The position numbers and the translations under genes were made by a program. Below are positions 11,563 through 21,400 of a DNA stretch of 60,000 bases, in pieces; position 1 is the first letter of the stretch, and every line of letters begins with the position of its first letter. The notes beneath the pieces are model-generated. The model was given only the letters and a program-made list of their open reading frames with translations. It did not search any database and was not told the origin of the DNA. The DNA is from Owenia fusiformis (lineage: Eukaryota > Annelida > Polychaeta > Sabellida > Oweniidae): NCBI GenBank assembly GCA_903813345.2, contig CAIIXF020000010.1, positions 21,837,181 to 21,897,180 of the forward strand, written 5' to 3'.

Positions 11563-12975
11563 TTGGTACAGAACAAGAACTGACCAATCAGAGGGCTTCG
11601 TTTTACAGATCATACGATAAGTAAGCTGAATACTCTCCAGATTCATGGAATTTTGAAATCAACAAGGATTCCAATTCCTCATTCCTGACTTTATGAACTC
11701 TGAAGGCCTTGTTGAAGTGTTTTCCACTACCATCAATTGAACTGCAAATATCTAAGATTCTATAAGAATGCCATCGAACCCTTAATCTCATATATTTTCC
11801 CACAGCACAAAAGGGTATGGAATGTCCCCAATCTAATGAAAGCATTGCAGTGAAACATTAAAGGATCGGGCAATATTATAGACCTTCTTTTCTGCCGCTA
11901 AATCCAAGTTTGTTAATGTCACCTATTATTGTAATCTCATCAAAAAATTTATTTGTGAATGACATCCTATCATTATTTCAGTTTTAATATATAAAGGACA
12001 CAGTTCCTAAACCTTAAAACAATGGTATTTTGCAGCATAATTTACTAGGATATGATTCTTCATAAACTAGCCCCCCCCCACCCAATCTACACAAATTCAC
12101 AACAATCAAATCCTGTTTCTATAGAACAATCATCACCAAGAATTATTTCAAATTACTGATGACATATACATTTATTCTGTCTGAAAAATTGGTGGTTATT
12201 TGCTGCATTGTTGTAAAGTTATTAATCATTTTCAATGTATCCCCTACTTTTGTCCTGCGGGGCCGGGAGGGGTGGTGGAGGAGGGGGAGGGGTTACAAAT
12301 ATTGAGGAGGGATAGAAAAATCATAGAAAATGTAAACTGATACAAGAATCATACCTTCTGTTGAAATTGTGATAATACTGGCTATACAATTGAAGTTATC
12401 TACTGTTAAGTAGGCTTGATCATTCAGTTAAATGCCACGCCCACTTTTGATTATTTAGAGGGGGTGGGTCATAGAAATTTTTTTTAAAAATATTTCTAAT
12501 TGAGACTCAATCATCATTCCAATTTTAATGCATGCAGGACATATATATGCAATTTTCTAAACCTTAAAACAATGCTATTTTTGCAGCATAACTGGCTAGC
12601 ATAGGATTTTTTCGTTAACTAGCCCGCCCAAAATAGACACAAATTAGCAAATTTTGACAATCAAATTCTGTTTCTATAGCAACCATCATACCTATGGTCA
12701 CCAATTTTTTACCAGTTATCAATGACATATATGTGTATATATTCTGAAAAAATTGTGGTTATTCATAATGTTTTTGTAAAGTTATTAATTATTTTCTATG
12801 TACCCCCTACTTTTGTCATGCGGGGGGTATAAATATTGATTTTTTCCTAAACGCTGTAAAATTTTGCTTAATTAATGCCAAATTGTGGTGAGAATTACAA
12901 ATTAGGATGTAACTAACATGGTCTCCAAAATTCTACCTCCATACCGCAATTTAAGGGCTAGCCCATAACCTATAT

Positions 12976-13497
12976 GTTAACCATTCAGAGTAAAGTATAT
13001 TTTAACCAATCAGATTTCGAGATGCAGAATCATTTTAACCAATCAGGGCACAGTATGTTTGGATTATTTTAACCAATTATGTTTAGAGTTTCAGAATAAT
13101 TTTAACCAATCGGGTTGCGGTATATTCTCATCCAATCAGATAAAAGAAAATCACCCAATAGAGGAGAATTTCTGCACAATTTAACAAGTTCAGACAGGTA
13201 TTGAATATTTATAACCAAAAAGTCTCCTGAGTTATTTTAGAATATTTTTAAATTGTCAAGTTGATCAATTTGTGCTAATTTTTTCTCCAAACGATTACTT
13301 GATTCTTACTTTGGAGTCATTTTAGAATATTTTTCCAATCTTCACGCTTGAGTGATTTTCGCTTATTTCTTGAGTTTGAGGTATTTAATCACCAAATGGA
13401 CACAGTATTCTTACTCCCGATACATTTAAGAGCATTTTTACAATTTTCACGCTTGAGTGATTTTTGGTGATTCCTGGAGTTTGAGGCATTCTTTTAC
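12976..13497 (+). repeat. Polinton left TIR, inner part
   Basis: Inner 522 bp of the left TIR, apparently identical to 15958-16479 inverted. It starts with a row of 'ttttaaccaatca' units (CCAAT boxes) and ends with repeats of 'cacgcttgagtgattttngc'. Imperfect copies of the latter continue past the TIR edge to about 13640. Confidence 0.9.
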
Positions 13498-13838
13498 CAA
13501 ACGATCACTTGATTCTTACTCCTGGGTCATTTTTAAGTATTTTTTGAAGTGTCACGTTTCGGCGATTTCAGTCACTGTTGATCGATTTCTGCTAATTTTT
13601 GGAGTTTAAGGCATTTTTGCAAAATAGACACCCACCCACTATACAAAATAACACGCTTTAATAGGCATCTGTTAATTTAACATGCCACTGATAAAAATAT
13701 AAACCCCTACAAGATAAATAATAAAAAATGCTAACGTTAACAGTTTTACAGCAGAACATTTTCGACCAATCAAAGTGTATATGCAAATGAGCTGCAGAAC
13801 CATTTCAATCAATCAGATCAGATTATTGCACTCTTCGA

Positions 13839-13971
<133 letters not shown>

Positions 13972-14018
13972 TTTTGTGCCTTTATCATATTTTATTCAAC
14001 AGAGGGATGTATTAAAAC

Positions 14019-14026
14019 TATATAAG
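14019..14026 (+). promoter_or_regulatory. TATA box of the ATPase gene
   Basis: TATATAAG lies 53 bp upstream of the ATG at 14079, which places the expected transcription start near 14050. An octamer-like ATGCAAAT (13781-13788) and CCAAT-type sequences lie further upstream. Confidence 0.55.
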
Positions 14027-14078
14027 TGAAAAGCAGGCTTGATTCATTCATTCAGCGCAACCTCATCTACGTGGCAAC

Positions 14079-15515
14079 ATGGATTATATTTGCTCCGTGT
14101 GTTCTGGCACATTTGCCAGGAAGGATATTCTTCTGAGACATATGAGAAACATTCACAAAAAAGATGAGACTAACTTCGATCTCGACTCACCTATACAGTT
14201 CAGGCATCCATTTACTAAAATTGTTGCAGGTCCTACTGGATGTGGAAAGACAACCTATGTTGTCGACCTTATTGATAGAGCCGAACAATTAATCAATCCA
14301 CCACCACAAAGAATAGTATGGTTCTTCAAACAATGGCAGCCTTTGTATGCAGAAATAAAGAGAAAACAGCCTCATATCGAGTTTGTTATGGGACTTTGCG
14401 ATGACTTGATGAAGCCCGATTACTTCGATGGAAATGTGACCAATTTGGTTGTGATAGATGATCTCATGGCGGACCTTAACAAGGCAGTTACATTGCTATA
14501 CACAGCGGGTTCTCATCACAAAAATATATCCATTATCACGCTACAACAAAATATTTTCCCACCCAATGGAGAAAGCAGAACAATGAGCTTAAACAGCCAT
14601 TACTTGGTTCTGTTCAAGAACCCGAGGGATCAAAGACAGATAAGTGTTTTGGCATCTCAAATGTATCCTGGAAAGACACATATTTTACTTGACATTTACA
14701 GACAAGCTACGGAAAATCCATTTGGTTACTTAGTGGTGGATCTGAAGCAAGAAACTGAAGATGGTTCGAGGCTTAAGCCTAATGCGTTGCAGCAAGTTGC
14801 AGAAAGTGTTCCATATACATCATTTCAACATTTTTATAACACGGCAGGGAGCTCCACTGCTCAACAGAGGCAAGATATGTCGGAATTCCGACCTAATACC
14901 ATTGTTCAACCAACTCAGATGGATGCTACGTATCCAGGTCCAATGGATGATGTTACTCTAAGAAACCCCTCCGTTTTACATCTCCCCCATTGTAAAGACT
15001 GTGGAACAGTGTTGATTACCACAAAACATGCAGACATACATCAAAAATATTGCCAATATGAAGACTCTGGTAAAAATGAACCCCATGCTGAAGATTTGAA
15101 GGAAAATTATACATTTTCTACTCTGAAGCAGAACGTGTTGGATGTATTGAAAAAAGAAGCTGACACTTTGTATGAAAAATACACTACCAGGGGATTACCA
15201 GAGAAGGAAATTACTCAAAAGCTCAAAGCAAAACTTTATCCCAAAGCAAAATCTGAGTTTTTAAATGACTATGGTGAAATTCTGAGGTTATTTATTGAAG
15301 TCAAAGATGCCCATGTACATCGAGAAATAGTAGAAGAAATTGAATTCTTAGTTGATCAAGACATGTCTCTGTCGAGAGCTATCAGAAAAACTTTGGCCAA
15401 ATATTCTTATATCGCTGATGAAATGTTTAACGATGAAGCGTCTATTGACGGACATGATTCAGAAGATACAGATACATCTGGTGAGATGGAAGAAGAACGT
15501 AGTGAGATTTTGTGA
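14079..15515 (+). CDS. zinc-finger/packaging-type ATPase of the Polinton
   Basis: An intact 478-aa frame. Residues 5-26 form a C2H2 zinc finger (C5, C8, H21, H26). The P-loop ATPase domain follows: Walker A GPTGCGKTT at 51-59 and Walker B VVIDDLM at 124-130, followed by conserved 'GSHHKN', 'QQNIF', 'LFKNPRDQ' and 'MYPGK' blocks. These match the genome-packaging ATPase family of animal Polintons/adintoviruses by recollection of the family; a search would confirm it. A second metal-binding motif (C305, C308, H321, C325) is followed by a charged, helical C-terminus. In the family the ATPase drives DNA into capsids. Here the capsid genes are missing, so its present role is unclear. The two finger-like motifs could add DNA binding. 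No frameshift or internal stop. Confidence 0.85.
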   Translation: MDYICSVCSGTFARKDILLRHMRNIHKKDETNFDLDSPIQFRHPFTKIVAGPTGCGKTTYVVDLIDRAEQLINPPPQRIVWFFKQWQPLYAEIKRKQPHIEFVMGLCDDLMKPDYFDGNVTNLVVIDDLMADLNKAVTLLYTAGSHHKNISIITLQQNIFPPNGESRTMSLNSHYLVLFKNPRDQRQISVLASQMYPGKTHILLDIYRQATENPFGYLVVDLKQETEDGSRLKPNALQQVAESVPYTSFQHFYNTAGSSTAQQRQDMSEFRPNTIVQPTQMDATYPGPMDDVTLRNPSVLHLPHCKDCGTVLITTKHADIHQKYCQYEDSGKNEPHAEDLKENYTFSTLKQNVLDVLKKEADTLYEKYTTRGLPEKEITQKLKAKLYPKAKSEFLNDYGEILRLFIEVKDAHVHREIVEEIEFLVDQDMSLSRAIRKTLAKYSYIADEMFNDEASIDGHDSEDTDTSGEMEEERSEIL

Positions 15516-15555
15516 ATGAACGTTCCGTAGTCCCTTTTAGTCACTACGATGAGAA

Positions 15556-15562
15556 TATAAAG
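15556..15562 (+). promoter_or_regulatory. TATA box that decides the start of the small basic gene
   Basis: TATAAAG lies only 14 bp upstream of the first ATG (15576) but 53 bp upstream of the second (15615), the same spacing as the ATPase TATA box and ATG. Transcription should therefore begin near 15586, downstream of the first ATG, which favours 15615. Confidence 0.5.
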
Positions 15563-15614
15563 AGAAACCTTAGACATGAGCATCATATATTTGAGAGAAA
15601 CTGAGGAAGCAACA

Positions 15615-16070
15615 ATGCCTAAGATAGTGCCTTATGTGGATGACCCAGAAGTGTGGAAGAAGTTTATACGAGCCCAGGTAGAAGGTAGAGTCATAGAACA
15701 CGCTGGATATGGTAGGCGAGGAAAACTCAAGTGGATACCAGTGTCATCAGTCCGCGAACCAATTGTTCAACACGTCAGTCCCACTGAAGCTGTTTATCAG
15801 AGGGCAAAGGCAGAAATTGACAAGCAGCAGAAAGAAATGGCTGAACGGGATCTGCCATCAAAGAGAGTTTACAGACAAATGAGTGACAATGATTCCTTTG
15901 ACCACACCTATAATGGAAATGTGATGAATAGACTTTTTAAGAAACCTAAGAAAAAGAGTAAAAGAATGCCTCAAACTCCAGGAATCACCAAAAATCACTC
16001 AAGCGTGAAAATTGTAAAAATGCTCTTAAATGTATCGGGAGTAAGAATACTGTGTCCATTTGGTGATTAA
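15615..16070 (+). CDS. small basic virion-like protein of the Polinton
   Basis: Open frame of 151 aa from the ATG at 15615 (164 aa from 15576). The start MPKIVPYVDDPEVWKKF resembles the N-terminus of short proteins that accompany the packaging ATPase in animal Polinton-like elements, where they are thought to be minor virion/DNA-binding components; this is recollection and a weak similarity. A central charged helix is followed by a basic stretch KKPKKKSKR that could be a nuclear-localisation or DNA-binding segment. The reading frame enters the right TIR at 15958, so the last ~37 codons are TIR sequence and are probably a neo-tail. An inverted copy of that tail sits in the left TIR. The usual C-terminus may have been lost with the internal deletion. 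Confidence 0.55.
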   Translation: MPKIVPYVDDPEVWKKFIRAQVEGRVIEHAGYGRRGKLKWIPVSSVREPIVQHVSPTEAVYQRAKAEIDKQQKEMAERDLPSKRVYRQMSDNDSFDHTYNGNVMNRLFKKPKKKSKRMPQTPGITKNHSSVKIVKMLLNVSGVRILCPFGD

Positions 16071-16955
16071 ATACCTCAAACTCAAGAAATAAGCGAAAAT
16101 CACTCAAGCGTGAAGATTGGAAAAATATTCTAAAATGACTCCAAAGTAAGAATCAAGTAATCGTTTGGAGAAAAAATTAGCACAAATTGATCAACTTGAC
16201 AATTTAAAAATATTCTAAAATAACTCAGGAGACTTTTTGGTTATAAATATTCAATACCTGTCTGAACTTGTTAAATTGTGCAGAAATTCTCCTCTATTGG
16301 GTGATTTTCTTTTATCTGATTGGATGAGAATATACCGCAACCCGATTGGTTAAAATTATTCTGAAACTCTAAACATAATTGGTTAAAATAATCCAAACAT
16401 ACTGTGCCCTGATTGGTTAAAATGATTCTGCATCTCGAAATCTGATTGGTTAAAATATACTTTACTCTGAATGGTTAACATAATTCTGCAAGTTAAAACC
16501 TGTTTGGTTGAAATGGTTCTGCAGTTATCTTTTTTACTGTTTTATCAGTTTGTAATCAACCTTTGACCTATAACAATGAAACATCCATGAAGTAGACAAG
16601 ATAACTTATCACATAGTCACCAGGTTACCTTAACAGTGTTTGTTTGATTATCTTATCAATTAAGCTCTCTCTTATCAATTATCAGTAACCTTTGACCAGT
16701 TATATCAGAAACCATGGTAGTCATCTTTTTCACTGTCTTATCAGTTTATTATCTCTCTCTTATCAATTATCAGAAACCTTTGACCAGTTATATCAGTAAC
16801 CATGTGACCTATGACGTCACTTCCACTTCCGGTGCATCATCTTACCACGTGGTCTATGACGTCACTTCCGGTGCACGTGACCTATGACGTCACTTCCGGT
16901 GGTAGTGGCATGTGCAGGTGCAGGTTGCAGGTCGAAAGGCCCGCCGTATACTACT
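15958..16955 (-). repeat. Polinton right TIR
   Basis: 998-bp TIR, uninterrupted, and therefore the reference for the empty sites of the insertions in the left TIR. It ends in CT at 16955 followed by AAGAGA. It carries the inverted CCAAT-box row (about 16335-16480) and the inverted ETS/CRE/E-box set (about 16812-16900). Confidence 0.93.
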
Positions 16956-16961
16956 AAGAGA

Positions 16962-17620
16962 CAAAGAAACACCGGAGTCTCTTAAATAACTTGCAATAAA
17001 CATGCATCTGCAATGGTAGTGCAACTTTAGTAATGCAATGTAACATGCATAAGAGAGAAGTTTGATAAATAGACACCACTCAGAACAGACATACCAGTGG
17101 TAAGAAAGGGGTCAGAAACCTTCTGGCGAGAGAAAATCTTTAAGATGAGGATATATTTTAAGGACTGCATATTATGTCACTATTGCAGAATCCTCTTCAT
17201 CTCCTCCGACCAGGTCATACATATTGCCCCTGTTTACGTAGTCTTTCACTAATCCCCGGTTTAGAATGTAATTAAGCTTCCTAGCCAACCAATCAACTAC
17301 CTTAAACCAGGCCAGACAACAGTGATCATCCACTCCCACACTTGCCAAGAAACATTAAAGTATCTAAGCTCATATCTTGGTAAAGAGTATTTCCTTGTAA
17401 CATTGAGACCAGTACATACAGTAGAGACACTGCAAAGTGTGTCTCATAACTCAATTGATGGCAGTGGCTAAACAGCAGGCCTTACCGACGTCCAAACTCA
17501 GTATTTTGTTTTGTTCACCACATTTGCAGATCCCTACTTTGTTTTTTGGTTAATTTGATAGCCATACATGTATTTTGAAGAGATCAGAAAATAATTGCGT
17601 AATCTTATATTAGGCAGCCA
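16962..17620. other. no recognised feature
   Basis: Flank to the right of the Polinton. No exon or clear repeat recognised. Confidence 0.3.
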
Positions 17621-18680
17621 TTTTGAATTTCTTAACTGAATTTCATTATATTTTATTGCCTTTTATAATGAGTATAATAAAGCTATATTTCAAAAAGATC
17701 TCAAAATTAACACAAATTCCTGTTTTCCCGACCCCCTATTCAAGGCCCTTGGGAGTCAGGGTGAAAACACGGAATACATGTGACATAGATAGATGCTGTG
17801 AATATACTTTCAAAATTTCAAACAATACGATTTATTACTTTGACTTAAAATAGAAAACTTTAAATTTTCGTGAAAAATGCCCGCCATTTTTTTAGTGGCC
17901 GCCATCTTGAAAAGATTTTTTGCGTAAAATTATTCACCAATATACCATTTTCCCACCAAATATCGTGATAATCCGTCCACTAGTATTCGAGTTATTTTAG
18001 GGATGGACAGACCAAGGGATGTATACTTTGACATCAATCTTACTTTTGTATCATGCTCGGAAGCGAAGAAATCATCTTTGTTGCATTGTTGCAGCCATTT
18101 TGAAAAAAGGCATACATTTTGAATATTAAGTGGAAGTTCTTAATTTTCATCCCCTAATTAAATGGATTCTACACCCACAAAAATGTAGATTTGTGCAACA
18201 ATCTAATCATTATAGCACGCATAGAACGCAAAGATATTGTTTCCGTTGTATTTTCGACGGCCATTTTGAAAAATGCGTATATTTCCAATATAAAGCGCCA
18301 TCTGGCTTGTTTCTTTGTATAAAGGACGATTCTCGGTTTGGAGAACGAAGTTCATCAATCTAAATGAGCATTATCCCTGCTTCGGACAAATTTGATTTTT
18401 TACAAAATATAGATTTGAATGTCTTCTTTTGAATAGTCATAATTTAATTTGGGGTAATATTTCTAGATTTTTTGCAAAAAAATTTTGCGCAGTACACTGA
18501 TGAACTTCCTTCCCCAAATCGAGACTTGTATTTTTCATGAAAAAAATTATTAGCCCAGGAGACTTTTCTCCAAACCGAGAATCGTCCTTTGTTTCTAGGG
18601 TCCCAAGGTACTCTCATGTCAAAGGAAACATTTGCATCATAAATTGAAGTCCAGACCCCCTAAAATGCAGCTAACCCACC
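17620..18680 (+). repeat. dispersed 'ggccgccat' repeat region
   Basis: Contains several 'ngccattttgaaaa' units and shares long blocks, inverted, with 6600-6900. Open frames at 17623-17853 and 18130-18363 are composed of this repeat and are not called as genes. It is interrupted by the MITE at 18321-18590. Confidence 0.5.
18321..18590. mobile_element. 270-bp MITE
   Basis: Perfect 25-bp inverted ends beginning AAAGGACGATTCTCGGTTTG. The related repeat at 6640-6700 (inverted) continues across this point without the insertion. The target duplication is not clear. Confidence 0.65.
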
Positions 18681-19440
18681 TACTAGGTAATAAAACTTAA
18701 AAAGATTGAATCACCAGTGCTGGTGTTAATATCTAATGGCAATGACAATAAAATGCAATGTAATATATGAACATTAGTGGAAATGATTATGACAGTTGTA
18801 ACTCTTCCCATCAGCTGAGCTCATGTAGCGGAACATATGCCTCATAATATCAGAGCATGTTTCTGGTGAAAGAAAAAGATGTCATGAGAATCGGAATGGA
18901 CCATAGACACTGTATACATTTTGAAGTCGTTTTACAGTTTAGGGTTTTCACTTGTTAGACCAATGGGAAATAATTTCATAAACAGTTTTCATAATTGATC
19001 TCTCTGATGGAGATATTTTCTAAAATAGACATTTTGTTGATTACTGCTATGTTGAAATTGGACCTCCATTTCAATAAGATAAAAAATGAGGGCAGCATTG
19101 GGAGAAATTAATAGTGTTTTGGACATTAGACTAAAGATAAATCAGGGGATCTGCAAATGGACATTAAAAAATGCATCAGCAATTCATTTTTGACTAACAA
19201 GACTTGAGAAAAACTTTACTTTTCTCCGTTCCCCAAATACTGCTTAACTCCATTAGATGTTTTGAAGAACCTGTGACAATGTTTAGATGTCATGCCAGAT
19301 ACTATCATTGCAAATTAATTTAGAGACACCGACATTTCTAAAGATGCCTCTAACACATTCCTATAGTATGTTAATTATACCTGCACTCATTGTAACTAGA
19401 CTTTTAAACATTTAAAGCAATTTTTGACGCTCCTTACTAG
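18680..19440. other. no recognised feature
   Basis: AT-rich sequence without exon signals or a repeat that I recognise. Confidence 0.3.
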
Positions 19441-19745
19441 GTAAGTTTAGTTACCGATACTAACAGGTGAATACTATTCACTAGTACTGGTGAATATGCG
19501 ATACTCATATGTGATTATGCGATATTCATTGCGGTGGACGTGATGCAAGAAATCTGATATTTTACACGGTGATATCAGATATTCACCAGTGAATATCGCG
19601 TATTATTTCATAATAACATATTTCCCCGGTAAAATAGTAGGGAATATTCAAAAAATCCCGTATCAAATCCCGTATCAGCCAAAATCCCGTATTGGATCTC
19701 GTATCAGCAAAAATCCCGTATCAGAATTATTCCCGGTAATTTCTC
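19440..19745. repeat. short tandem motifs ('aatcccgtatcag', 'gtgaatat')
   Basis: Five 'atcccgtat' units at about 19655-19725, preceded by 'ggtgaatat(a/c)' palindromic clusters at 19465-19600. Low-complexity, no coding support. Confidence 0.5.
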
Positions 19746-19919
19746 TAGAGTTATTAATCATATATATTTTTAATTAAAACTTGTTAATAAAAGCTGAAAA
19801 TGTTATATGATAAATTGTATCATTTTATGTCACAATCATTGGGTGATGACATACAAAAATTAAAAATAAAAAAGTTTTATAAAATTATTATAGAATAAAT
19901 AACATTTTTATGTAACTTG

Positions 19920-20085
19920 AGAAAATATGATATTGGCCTCGGGAAAATATGATATTGGCCTAGGAAAATATTATATTGACGCTCGGGCTATCGCCCTCGG
20001 TCGGTATTTCCCTCGGCCAATATCATATTTCCCCTCGGAATAAAATTAATATTCCATCCCTCCCATTAAATAACCTCCATTTCAT
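19920..20085 (-). repeat. dispersed repeat, copy 2 (inverted relative of 6108)
   Basis: Ends with the inverse of 'gaggttatttaatgggaggg' and carries four 'ggccnatatcatattt' units. Confidence 0.6.
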
Positions 20086-21400
20086 CTTGTCTTTGAGAAT
20101 GTCGATACAGATCAGTGAATATAGTGTTAGTGCGCTTCGAGCACCAAGCATTGACGTAGCAAATTATATTTTATCTTATCTAATCACTCCTCATTTTGAA
20201 CATCTCATGGTGGAAATAACCAGGCAATTGTAGGATTTCCTTTTTGCAAAACCATGCCTTTGAAATAAACATGTTCATATTGATGTACAATCTTTATTTG
20301 CCACCAGTTCGTAGTTGTTCATTGCGTCTGCATAAAATGACGGGGACGCAAGTAAGTATAACACCCTGTGGTTTTTAATTTTGTCAATCGTCAACTAGAT
20401 TGCTCATTTACGTTTTCAGGTGAGAATTTAATTAACAACAATGCGTGATATCGTTTCCGTAATTGTTTCATAAGCAATCTATCTGATCTGAGACGATCGG
20501 GAACATAGTGATTTTGGCGTCCATTTGGAATCAAGGCATTATTCCCATTCAAGATTATTCTAGTATTTCTAACAGAAGGCTTCTTCAAAATGTTGATATG
20601 ACATTTCGACTTTTCTAACCAACAGAAAACTGTCATTGAATAGTCAATCAAGCCAGATACACAATATTTAAAAAACTAAACTAGACAAACAGGACCAAAG
20701 GAGCCATTCAAACAGCAAGGTAAGAACCAATTGTTTATTCGAATTCATTGTTTATTTATTTAATTAGTCTTTAATATTTGATACAATATTGACTGTAATT
20801 ACAGATAATAGAGATTGCAAAATAAATGAAAATAAATCCAAGTTAATGAATACATTACCCTTTGCATTCGTTTAACTTCACTTCTTAAAAGAGAGCTTCG
20901 TCTTCTAGTTTAACTAGACTCTGCACGCAGGGTATGAATACATATTTAACGACAAATTACATAACAATTGCAAGATCCTTTAACAAGTCAAAGATCTCTT
21001 ATTGTACAATCTATGTAAGCAATAAAAATCAGATAAGCAAGGTCTACTTGTCTTTTTGAGACATTTTGAAAAATGTGTTCAGGTAGGGCGCTATTCATTA
21101 ATTTTTTGGAGAGTTTATTTCCTAGGGACTTTGATGAGAAATATCGTATTCGTGTTAAAATACTCATGGTTATTAAAGATATGCCGTTTTAATTTCATTG
21201 TCCATGCCATACCTGGTCATTTGTTATTCCGGGCAAGGTCTTTTTATGTGAGCGCAAAATTACTAATTAATATAAAAAAGGAAAATGCCCTACCTCAGTA
21301 TATCGTTGTACTGGAAACATTTTACTTTGTTGCCCAGTCAATGCGATAAGATAATAACATTTTGTAACCATGGAATATTGTTCATTCCTTGTGTTTTAAG
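20086..21400 (+). other. P450 upstream region and probable 5' untranslated exon
   Basis: A sequence ending in CAAG followed by GTAAGA (exon end 20719) is a good donor. It could splice to the acceptor directly in front of the P450 ATG (ttgtgttttaag, ending 21400). A dispersed repeat ('aaaagagagcttcgtcttct', about 20865-20935) lies in the presumed intron; relatives lie at about 21680 and 48905. Confidence 0.35.

Larger units (their letters stand above)
9640..11900. other. centre of the nested element, non-coding
   Basis: No transposase recognised. It contains a 'ggtactgt'-rich cluster of short palindromes (about 10535-10680), a 103-bp MITE, and a 24-bp hairpin arm pair at 11473-11496 and 11539-11562. 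A minus-strand open frame of 80 aa at 11603-11845 has no recognised family. Confidence 0.45.
7848..12972. mobile_element. 5.1-kb nested DNA element with ~1-kb inverted repeats and a 3-bp TAT duplication
   Basis: It interrupts the left Polinton TIR. The uninterrupted right TIR shows the empty site, so the ends are exact: TAGGTGATGGGCTAGC at the left and its near-perfect inverse at the right, flanked by TAT (7845-7847 and 12973-12975). The left arm (7848-8484, continuing after a MITE at 9129-~9540) pairs with ~11900-12972. Each arm contains two diverged tandem ~0.5-kb units marked by 'tgacaaaagtagggg' and 'catgcattaaaat', with a third fragment at about 9640-9790. The ~2-kb centre has no recognised transposase. 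A 3-bp duplication fits PIF/Harbinger, CACTA or Zator-like elements, but the superfamily is unresolved. Confidence 0.8.

Noticed and set aside
11603-11845. 80-aa minus-strand frame as a possible transposase remnant
   Set aside because: No catalytic motif or family recognised.
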